From Arcobacteraceae bacterium (GTDB lineage: Bacteria > Campylobacterota > Campylobacteria > Campylobacterales > Arcobacteraceae): 64,000 bases of DNA. The stretch is from NCBI GenBank assembly GCA_023138835.1, contig JAGLOP010000007.1:54576-118575 (forward strand), in the 5' to 3' direction. The position numbers and the translations under genes are program-made. Shown here one piece after another: positions 55,691 through 62,461 of the stretch. The notes under the pieces are model-generated. The model was given only the letters and a program-made list of their open reading frames with translations. It was not told the DNA's origin and searched no databases. How positions within the stretch are numbered: position 1 is the first letter of the stretch; each line of letters begins with the position of its first letter.

Positions 55691-55856
55691 AAAATACCCA
55701 AGCAGCCGTTAACCATAGGTTGGCCCTAAAAGCCAATTACTGTATGTAAGAATATAACTTTAGGAACGCTTCGTGATAAGCGTTACACACCATCATATTA
55801 CGATTACCCACATTAAAACAATTAACAATCTACTCATGTCTATGTTTGGGTATTTT
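55691..55856. repeat. 166-bp element with inverted terminal repeats (copy A of 125-bp repeat)
   Basis: AAAATACCCAA at 55691-55701 is matched by TTGGGTATTTT at 55846-55856 (11 bp perfect; 13 of 14 if extended). Internally there are stems TTGGC/GCCAA and AACGCTT/AAGCGTT with a 6-base loop. The core 55696-55820 recurs at 62222-62346 with 5 differences in 125. This may be a miniature transposable element or a structured RNA gene; on the minus strand the closing stem is followed by a T-run. Confidence 0.75.
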
Positions 55857-55951
55857 ATCTTAAATTAGCTGAAAATCTCTGAAAATGTGTATGTGTTTGT
55901 GTATTACTTATTCAAGATAAGTAACGAATTCTCTAATACTTTTTATTCATA

Positions 55952-55976
55952 ATAAGCAGGGATTAACCCTACTTAT
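55952..55976 (-). terminator. Hairpin downstream of a gene remnant
   Basis: ATAAGTAGGG (minus strand) pairs with CCCTGCTTAT across a 5-base loop with one G-U pair. It begins inside the stop codon region of the leftward remnant. No good T-run follows, so termination is uncertain. Confidence 0.35.
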
Positions 55977-56280
55977 AATTTCCAGTAACTAAATACTGCA
56001 TTACAAAATAGTTTATTACACTTCCAAATAGAGTTTCAATGGCTCTTTTAAGTGCTCTTGTCTCAGCTCTTGCATTCATAAAATGCAATTCTCCATTACC
56101 TTTTAGCTTACTCAATTCACAAATTCCCATATCTTTCATTAAGTCAAATGCTACAGATATTATGCAAAAATCATTAAATAAAGTTGATTTACCAGAATTA
56201 ATAACAACTGATCCAATATCAGATATAAGAATAGTTTCAAAAACTGATATTACAAAAGCTGTATCTTCTATATCGCCTTT
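55969..56280 (-). pseudogene. Remnant of a leftward gene, possibly a phage-type annealing protein
   Basis: A 104-codon open frame without a suitable start runs from a TGA at 56281-56283 to TAG at 55969-55971. Its last part, FMNARAETRALKRAIETLFG, recalls the AETRAxxRAL sequence of single-strand annealing proteins (Erf/Rad52-like). The product would be cut at the N-terminus. The match is by eye and weak, but the coding-like composition and upstream stop suggest a decayed gene. Confidence 0.4.
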
Positions 56281-56384
56281 TCAGATTTGGGCATAAAGAT
56301 ATAAGAACGAATAATGAAAGATATGGAAGGCTAAAAACTCAAGTAAAGTCCAATACTATAGTTTCAACATTATAAATTTAGAAA

Positions 56385-58703
56385 TTAAACAGGAGCCTTA
56401 ATTTCTGATGATGGTTCTCCTAGATAAAAACCTTGAAAAGCATCAACTCCAAGTTCTTTTGTTTTCTCATATACCTCTTTAGAATGTATATACTCTGCTA
56501 TGGTTTCAGTACCAAGTTTGTTTGCAAATTCGACAATGGTCTGCGTTATTTTATAAGAACCTTCATTTTTGTCAATATTTTTTATTATAGATCCATCTAT
56601 CTTTATAAAATCTGGTTCCATTTTTAGTAGATAGTGAAAATTTGAATAACCGCTTCCAAAGTCATCTATGGCTATCTTTACACCAAGTTTTTTCATTGTT
56701 GATATAAAAACTTGTAAAATCTCAAAATCATCTATAGACTCACTCTCCAATATCTCTATGATTAATCTGTTTTGTATCTTGTATTGTTTTATTTTTTCTA
56801 TTAGAAAATAAATTGTAGCATTGTTTGATATATCTTCAAAAGAGAAATTTATTGAAAAGTTCTCTTCCCTATGTTCAAAAGCTTTAAATGATTTTTCTAT
56901 CATGATTTTTGTAAGCGCTGTATAATATCCTGCTTTTTTTGCAATTTCTAAGAAAAAATAAGGAGATATGACTTTATCATTATCAATTATTCTAATCAAT
57001 GATTCATATTTTACTTTTCCATTTTTAAGTTTTATAGGCTGGAAAAAAGGAACTACCTTATCGTTCTTTATCGCTTTTTTTATTATCTTAGTCCATTTCA
57101 TATTATCTTTAACGCGTTCATATAAATTTAATTCTTTAGAGTATATGGCATAAGGCAGCCTTTTCTGTTTTGCATAACTAAGTGCATAATTGGCACTTTT
57201 TAATGGCTCATCCTCTCCTATAGATATCCCCATGACTATTTTCAAATATATATCTATTGTCTCTTTTTCTAATTCTAAAACTATAGCATTTTCTTCCACA
57301 TCGGATATTATATCTATTGCAGTTTGTATGGCATCTACATTTCTGACCTCTTTTTTCGTGTTTAAAAGTACAAACTCATCTCCTGAAAATCGATATAGAT
57401 TACAGTTCTTAGCATATGCTATCTTTTTTAATATTTCAGCAAATCTTTTTAATACAATATCCCCTATACTATTTCCATAAACACTATTTACATTTTTAAA
57501 CTCTTGAATATTTATAAAAAGAATATTAGATTTTTCATGCATTTGCAGATCTTCCATAAATTTATTTCTTTTTGGCAACCCTGTCAAATCATCGTAATAT
57601 AATCTTGTATAAAGGCTCAAAGTCTGCTCATGTACTTTCTCTTCAAGAGATAAATTTATTTCATTTAACATCTCTTTTTGATGTAAAACTTTATAAATAA
57701 AATAAAATAAAATTATAGAAACTAAAAATGATATTATTCTAATAATAATTCCGCCATTTATAGTTGTTTTAATAAACTCACTATTTTCATAAGTTACAAA
57801 CCAAGCTACAGTTTTTTTCTCTTTTATATTTTTGACTGGATAAAAAGAGAATGTATTTACATGATTATTATAATAATTATATATAGCAAACTTTTCACCT
57901 TCTTTTATTTTTATATAAATTTGATCTTTGATATCTTTAAGCTTATCATAGTTATTTATAATACATTTTTCTTTTGTTTGCCGCTTTCCTATTGATAATG
58001 CATAATCTTCATGTTCTGCACTTTGAGTATAATTAGATTTCACACTATCTCTATCCCATATATTAGCATCAAATATTTTTTTATCAACTAAAAAATGTGT
58101 GTTAATATTATTTATTTCATATAAACTATCTTCAAAATAATCACTCTTATATGATAACTCAACAGACCCTAAGTAAATATCTTTTTTGTTAAATATTGGA
58201 TAAACATATCTAAATGCATGTGATATTTTACCTTGCTCAAATCCATCAATTGGTTTTTTAGTTTCATTTACATATTTAAATGAATATCTAATATCTGCTA
58301 TATTGTCTCCATATTTATCTTGTTTGTGCATACGCAAAAATGAGGTATTGTCAGGTAGTACAAATTGAAATATTTTCATTCCTTTAATTTTCATTCTTTC
58401 AAATTGGACTTTTAATATATTACTAAGTTGTTTTCTTAAAACTGCCCTTTCTTCTTTTGTGGCATTTTGAGCTTTTGATAAAATTTGAATAATATTTTTA
58501 TCGTTAATAGTAAATTTATAAGATATATCAGCTAACATTTTATGTTGCTTTTTAGATATCTTATAATGTGTTTCAAGAGTATTAAGTCGCCTTTCTAAAT
58601 CTAGTTTTATTCTTTGAGTGTTATTCATTTCAGTAATAAAATAAATAGTGATATTTACAATAATGAACAACACTATAAGTAATGTGACTATTTTAGTTTT
58701 CAT
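56385..58703 (-). CDS. Membrane Cache-type sensor with GGDEF and EAL domains
   Basis: This 772-residue protein has an N-terminal membrane helix (residues 4-24), a periplasmic sensor of about 280 residues containing Cache-like strands (FQFVLPDNTSFLRMHKQDKYGD and ISHAFRYVYPIFNKKDIYLGSVELSYKS), a second helix (IIRIISFLVSIILFYFIYKVL), a GGDEF domain with RFSGDEFVLL (SGDEF variant) and an EAL domain with ESLIRI, SINFSFEDI, EILESES, AIDDFGSGYSNF and FIKIDGSII. It could make or break cyclic di-GMP. GGAGG lies 11 nt before the ATG. The EAL half resembles the protein at 12036. The upstream remnant overlaps its start. Confidence 0.88.
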   Translation of the reverse strand: MKTKIVTLLIVLFIIVNITIYFITEMNNTQRIKLDLERRLNTLETHYKISKKQHKMLADISYKFTINDKNIIQILSKAQNATKEERAVLRKQLSNILKVQFERMKIKGMKIFQFVLPDNTSFLRMHKQDKYGDNIADIRYSFKYVNETKKPIDGFEQGKISHAFRYVYPIFNKKDIYLGSVELSYKSDYFEDSLYEINNINTHFLVDKKIFDANIWDRDSVKSNYTQSAEHEDYALSIGKRQTKEKCIINNYDKLKDIKDQIYIKIKEGEKFAIYNYYNNHVNTFSFYPVKNIKEKKTVAWFVTYENSEFIKTTINGGIIIRIISFLVSIILFYFIYKVLHQKEMLNEINLSLEEKVHEQTLSLYTRLYYDDLTGLPKRNKFMEDLQMHEKSNILFINIQEFKNVNSVYGNSIGDIVLKRFAEILKKIAYAKNCNLYRFSGDEFVLLNTKKEVRNVDAIQTAIDIISDVEENAIVLELEKETIDIYLKIVMGISIGEDEPLKSANYALSYAKQKRLPYAIYSKELNLYERVKDNMKWTKIIKKAIKNDKVVPFFQPIKLKNGKVKYESLIRIIDNDKVISPYFFLEIAKKAGYYTALTKIMIEKSFKAFEHREENFSINFSFEDISNNATIYFLIEKIKQYKIQNRLIIEILESESIDDFEILQVFISTMKKLGVKIAIDDFGSGYSNFHYLLKMEPDFIKIDGSIIKNIDKNEGSYKITQTIVEFANKLGTETIAEYIHSKEVYEKTKELGVDAFQGFYLGEPSSEIKAPV

Positions 58704-58825
58704 ATATTAGATAACCTCCATTATATTTTTTATCTGACGGAATAGTAACTATGGATTCAGAAGCCTGTAAGGAAATACTGAAAGAATAAAATACTAACGT
58801 TAAAATAATTAACTTAAAAAACATT
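58693..58825 (-). pseudogene. Frameshifted start of a secreted protein
   Basis: An ATG at 58825 has a good ribosome-binding site (AGGTGG, 4 nt away) and opens MFFKLIIL, but reading stops soon after. Shifting by one base gives a hydrophobic core and a plausible signal cleavage (FYSFSISLQASES), then a short mature stretch ending at TAA 58693-58695, overlapping the next ATG. It looks like the decayed beginning of a periplasmic protein gene that was once upstream of the GGDEF/EAL gene. Confidence 0.35.
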
Positions 58826-59159
58826 CAACCACCTATTTAAATTATTGTCAAAGTTATAGATGTAACCATAATAAAGATGAGTATTATTTCATCATCTAAG
58901 CAACTTTTGATAAACTTTATACAATTATACAATATACAAATGTCAAGTAAGTTAAAAAAGAAAATAATTTTAAAATTTATGAAGAAGATTATTAATCATA
59001 TGAGCAACAGCAAAGAAACAATCTAAGTCTAAATGTAAAATTATAATATAATTGTACCTAAATTAGTTACTAAATCCATAAAGCATGTCAATTTGTAATG
59101 TTTTAGTAATTAATACAAAAGATATGATATTATTTCAATAATTTAAAAAAGGATATAAA
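58826..59159. other. Intergenic region, no gene recognised
   Basis: About 330 AT-rich bases between divergent genes. Only a 28-codon frame (from ATG near 58938) without support and a possible -10 sequence (TATGAT near 59122) are seen. Confidence 0.5.
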
Positions 59160-59264
59160 GTGTTAGAAGTAATCGCAATCACTACAGTTGTTTTATTTAT
59201 AATATTAACTACAATATATCAATTGGATAAAAGTAAAGAATCTAAAAAAGTACAATTCAAGTGA
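59160..59264 (+). CDS. 34-residue single-span membrane peptide
   Basis: A frame from GTG 59160, with AAAAAAGGAT 6 nt upstream, encodes a peptide with one hydrophobic stretch (VIAITTVVLFIILTTIY) and a charged end (KSKESKKVQFK). Its stop overlaps the GTG of the exonuclease stub (GTGA). The good ribosome-binding site and overlap support real translation. Unknown function. Confidence 0.5.
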   Translation: MLEVIAITTVVLFIILTTIYQLDKSKESKKVQFK

Positions 59265-59350
59265 TAATACTAGACTTTGAAACAAATAGTTCAAATGAAC
59301 ATGATGCAATAGAGGTTACGGCTGTAAAAGTAAAACTTATGAGATATTAA
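59261..59350 (+). pseudogene. Truncated DnaQ-type 3'-5' exonuclease (first 29 codons)
   Basis: The frame VIILDFETNSSNEHDAIEV is a good match to the first strand of DEDD exonucleases, including the metal-binding DFET motif and the following IE. It stops at TAA 59348-59350, right after the first strand-helix, so the catalytic domain is lost. The DUF1294 gene begins 16 nt later. Read as a deletion remnant. Confidence 0.6.
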
Positions 59351-59365
59351 AATGTATGAAGAGAC

Positions 59366-59656
59366 ATGATTAATATAAATTTTACTCTAACTTATTTTGA
59401 ACTGCACTTGCTATTTGTAAATATATCAACATTTTTGATATATGGATTTGATAAGATACAAGCCATCAGAACAGCTAAAAAACTATCAAGGGTGTCAGAG
59501 TTCAATTTATTGCTTTTGGCTCTTCTAGGTGGTAGTATTGGTTCTTTAGTTGCTATGATTTTATTTAGACATAAGATAAAGAAATTATCATTTATTGTAA
59601 AGTTTATAGTAGTAATTTTGATACAAGTTATGGGATATTATTTATTTCCCAATTGA
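59366..59656 (+). CDS. DUF1294 family membrane protein
   Basis: The 96-residue protein has three membrane segments and the DUF1294 signature: YGFDKIQAIRTAKKLSRVSE and LLLLALLGGSIGSLVAMILFRHKIKKLSF. The family often stands with cold-shock or exonuclease genes; here it follows an exonuclease remnant. Its role is unknown. GAAGAG before the ATG is a weak ribosome-binding site. Confidence 0.85.
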   Translation: MININFTLTYFELHLLFVNISTFLIYGFDKIQAIRTAKKLSRVSEFNLLLLALLGGSIGSLVAMILFRHKIKKLSFIVKFIVVILIQVMGYYLFPN

Positions 59657-59849
59657 TATATTCTAGATAAAAATTAATAAATTTATAATCAGTATTTATT
59701 CGTAAATATGTAACTTCAATTTCTTTCGATAATATAATACACTCTTTATCTTTTTGATGTTTTTTACCTGTACAAGCTAACATATATAAATCTATTAAGT
59801 GATTATGATGTATCGTTTAAGTACTTTCATAATTGTATTATATCAAATT

Positions 59850-60524
59850 TTAAAAAAGACTACTTCTAGGCTTCCAAAATTTAAAATCTTTATTGATAAT
59901 ACTTAGATGTTCGTCAGTAAGTTTTATACTTTTTCCTTTTTTAGTATATTTAAATCCTCTTACTGCTATAGAATCTTTATATTTCACCACTTGTTCCAGC
60001 ACACCTGAAATATAAAAAGTTCTTTTTTCTATATATTCACCATTCTTATATATTGTTTTAGATTTTAGTGCACCTGATTCATAATAACTTCTGCCTTTTA
60101 CAGGTATACTCTTTTTATATCTTATTTCAAACTTTAATTTACCAGATTTATAGTAACCTCTTTTTTTTGTACGATTTCCATTTTTATATATTACTTTAGA
60201 TTTTAGTTCACCAGATCCATAATAAATTTCACTTTTCGTTATACTACTATCTTTATATTTTATTTCTGATTCTACTTTACCAGACTTGTAGTAACTTCTC
60301 CCTTTTACAGGCATACCATCTTTATATGTTATTTCAGATTTTAACTTTTCAGAGTCAAAAAATGCTCTTGATCTATAATACAGTTTCAAAACACCATCTA
60401 TAGGTTTTTTGGTTGTGCTATCAAGTAATATACCTGATTTATCATACACTGTATTTTCTTTTGTATAAACTACATCAGCAAGTAAAAATCCATTCAAAAT
60501 CAACATTAACAATATCTTTTTCAT
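59850..60524 (-). CDS. Exported MORN_2-repeat protein
   Basis: From ATG 60524 this is a 224-residue protein with a signal peptide (MKKILLMLILNGFLLAD) and about seven repeats of the form YYKSGKLKSEIxYKDGxxxKGR, the MORN_2/YwqK-type repeat. Such proteins are often annotated as antitoxins, without firm evidence. Upstream starts in the same frame (60593, 60554) overlap the thioredoxin gene and give poorer signal peptides. Repeats have conserved tyrosine-glycine pairs. It is the last gene of a unit with the thioredoxin gene. Confidence 0.78.
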   Translation of the reverse strand: MKKILLMLILNGFLLADVVYTKENTVYDKSGILLDSTTKKPIDGVLKLYYRSRAFFDSEKLKSEITYKDGMPVKGRSYYKSGKVESEIKYKDSSITKSEIYYGSGELKSKVIYKNGNRTKKRGYYKSGKLKFEIRYKKSIPVKGRSYYESGALKSKTIYKNGEYIEKRTFYISGVLEQVVKYKDSIAVRGFKYTKKGKSIKLTDEHLSIINKDFKFWKPRSSLF

Positions 60525-60555
60525 ACTAAATATGGATATAAATAATTTAATCATT

Positions 60556-61023
60556 TTATAAGCTAGCCCACAACATACGAAGTAATAATCCAATTGTAGA
60601 TGTATATCCTACTTCACTAAAAACAAGATTCTTATTCTTATCATATATTAAAGTTGTTGGAAAAACTGATATATTAAATTTCTTTGCGTAAAAACTATTG
60701 TGGTCATTGATAACTTTAAAATCTAAATTATTATCATCTAAATATTTTTTTATTTTAATATCATTACCAGAGTTAACTGCAATTGTTAGAACATTATGAC
60801 TTTGTGATAATGTTTGTATATTTAAAGCTTCAACTTTACAAGTAGGACACCAAGTAGCCCAAAAGTGAATTAGTATAGGCTTATTATTTAAAGAAACATT
60901 TTTAATATCTAATTTATCTTTACTTATATCTAATGCTTTGTAGTAACTAATTATATTAGACAGAACAACTATAAGTATAACAAAGGAGAGTATTTCCTTT
61001 AGATAGTGTTTTATTTTATTCAT
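60556..61023 (-). CDS. Membrane-anchored thioredoxin-like protein
   Basis: The 155-residue product has a membrane anchor (residues 9-28) and a periplasmic thioredoxin domain with the motif WATWCPTCKVE (Cys59 and Cys62) and a cis-proline in VFPTTLIYD. CPTC suggests a TlpA/ScsD-like disulfide oxidoreductase. The end (TIGLLLRMLWASL) is hydrophobic. It overlaps the upstream small gene by 8 nt. Confidence 0.85.
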   Translation of the reverse strand: MNKIKHYLKEILSFVILIVVLSNIISYYKALDISKDKLDIKNVSLNNKPILIHFWATWCPTCKVEALNIQTLSQSHNVLTIAVNSGNDIKIKKYLDDNNLDFKVINDHNSFYAKKFNISVFPTTLIYDKNKNLVFSEVGYTSTIGLLLRMLWASL

Positions 61024-61237
61024 CTAATTTGTTCTTTTTATTAAATAAGAATTTAACAAAATAATATATAACTATTGGAGCTATTAGTAATAACCATAAA
61101 AATGAAATACTATTTTCTACTAAAATATCTCTAACTTGATATGCGGTTATTGATAAGAATATAGTTGCAAAATAAAGTCTTACTCTATTTGGTTGTTTAT
61201 TTAGTAGTTGTTTAAATTTATTGTATATATCTTTCAC
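61016..61237 (-). CDS. Small two-helix membrane protein, unknown
   Basis: This 73-residue protein has two membrane segments (about residues 20-36 and 43-63) and basic flanks. It overlaps the thioredoxin gene by 8 nt and lies 5 nt after the J-domain-like gene. No family recognised. Confidence 0.65.
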   Translation of the reverse strand: MKDIYNKFKQLLNKQPNRVRLYFATIFLSITAYQVRDILVENSISFLWLLLIAPIVIYYFVKFLFNKKNKLDE

Positions 61238-61242
61238 TAAAA

Positions 61243-61704
61243 TTACTTATCTCTAGCTTTTTTTATTGCAGAATAAGCTTCATTTAGACTTTTTGTCTTT
61301 TGTTCTGCAAACTTAATCATATCTTCTGGTAAATTTTTACTAACAATAGAATCATAATGATATTCTTTCATCAATGTTCTATATCTTTTTTTTATAGTTT
61401 CAAAATTATCTGCCTTATTCGATTCAAGTATTTCATAATATTTATCTAAATTATTTTCTGGTTTTACATAACTATTATATTGTCCTGAATACTCTTTATA
61501 TTGAAATCCAGATGATTTGTATTGTACACCTCTCATTACTGTAAGACCAATAGCTAGAAAAAAATTAAAAGGAAAAAATAGAATAGATGGTGCAAATATT
61601 AAAAGCAATATACCAATGATAACAGTTCCAAAACAAACACCAAGCCATACCACCTCAAGAAAAATTCCAAAAGCTATAATAACTAATCCTAATATAGTTT
61701 TCAT
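61243..61704 (-). CDS. Membrane protein with degenerate J-domain
   Basis: The 153-residue protein has an N-terminal membrane region with two or three hydrophobic segments (residues 2-60) and a C-terminal J-domain-like section (NLDKYYEILESNKADNFETIKKRYRTLMKEY). The HPD motif required for DnaK stimulation is replaced by HYD at residues 116-118. It therefore probably does not act as a classic co-chaperone. It starts 31 nt downstream of the DksA-like gene. The other J-protein in the window keeps HPD. Confidence 0.75.
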   Translation of the reverse strand: MKTILGLVIIAFGIFLEVVWLGVCFGTVIIGILLLIFAPSILFFPFNFFLAIGLTVMRGVQYKSSGFQYKEYSGQYNSYVKPENNLDKYYEILESNKADNFETIKKRYRTLMKEYHYDSIVSKNLPEDMIKFAEQKTKSLNEAYSAIKKARDK

Positions 61705-61735
61705 TTTAAATTATATCTTTTGCAGAACTTATATT

Positions 61736-62059
61736 TTAACTTGCACATTCAACACAATAAACACTTTCAGGTCTAATTAAAAATCTAGCTATTGGTATTT
61801 TTTCTCCACAACCTATACATAATCCAAAATCATCACTATCTATTTTTGTTAATGCATTATTCAAACTATTTAATCTTAATTTTACTTGATTTAATGATGC
61901 TTCAATAACACTTTTATTATTAATGGCATCCATTCTTGTAAGTCTTCCCAATGATACATCTGGTGCAATTGGTTTATTTTGTTCTTCCAAACTTTTTATA
62001 GAGTTTTCAGTTTTTAGTATTTCATCATATATTGCTTTTTTTACATCTTCATTTTTCAT
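61736..62059 (-). CDS. DksA/TraR-type C4 zinc-finger protein
   Basis: This 107-residue protein has a coiled-coil N-terminal half (ENSIKSLEEQNKPIAPDVS) and a C-terminal four-cysteine zinc finger (CIGCGEKIPIARFLI then CVEC). It resembles DksA/TraR, which bind the RNA polymerase secondary channel. The acidic tip residues usual in DksA are not obvious, so activity could differ. It leads the leftward small-gene unit. Confidence 0.85.
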   Translation of the reverse strand: MKNEDVKKAIYDEILKTENSIKSLEEQNKPIAPDVSLGRLTRMDAINNKSVIEASLNQVKLRLNSLNNALTKIDSDDFGLCIGCGEKIPIARFLIRPESVYCVECAS

Positions 62060-62461
62060 ATGGCATTATATCAAAATATAAATTTTATTTTACATCTTTT
62101 TTGAAAATATCTATTATTACTTTGTTGAATTGTGAACATAGGATTAACAAATCCAATATATTTAGACCACTTGGTCTTTACAGACTAGATACTCTAGAAG
62201 TACCATTAACACTACTAAGTCACCCAAGCAGCCGTTAACCATAGGTTGGCCCTAAAAGCCAATTGCTGTATGTAAGAATATAACTTTAGGAACACTTCGT
62301 GATGAGCGTTACACACCATCATATTACGATTACTCACATAAAAACAGTATCGGACCCTCAAAATAATGGAAATCCCGTACCACTTAGGATACCATATTTT
62401 ATCGAAACGAGCTTGTGAGTTTCCTGAAAACTAGAGAATATATATAGCTATTGACTATTGA
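62060..62461. other. 402-bp intergenic region with repeat copy B
   Basis: Between the DksA-like gene and the HemD-fusion gene. It holds a 5-bp stem AGACC/GGTCT at 62164-62177, the 125-bp repeat (62222-62346) and an AT-rich stretch. No gene is seen. Confidence 0.65.
62222..62346. repeat. 125-bp repeat copy B
   Basis: Same orientation as 55696-55820 and identical except at five positions. The outer AAAATACCCAA/TTGGGTATTTT ends of copy A are absent here, so this copy is the core only. One side of the AACGCTT/AAGCGTT stem is changed (AACACTT/GAGCGTT), weakening it. Confidence 0.85.

Larger units (their letters stand above)
55576..56384. other. 809-bp region without an intact gene: repeats and a gene remnant
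   Basis: Between purD and the GGDEF/EAL gene lie, in order, an inverted repeat of TTTAGTGGTTA motifs (55597-55673), a 166-bp element with inverted ends (55691-55856), a hairpin (55952-55976) and a leftward open fragment (55969-56280). The last 100 bp hold nothing recognised. Confidence 0.7.

Noticed and set aside
59628..59783. 51-codon leftward frame starting MLACTGKK, resembling a lipoprotein end
   Set aside because: No ribosome-binding site or signal sequence, and it overlaps the DUF1294 gene end. It could be a further remnant but cannot be supported.
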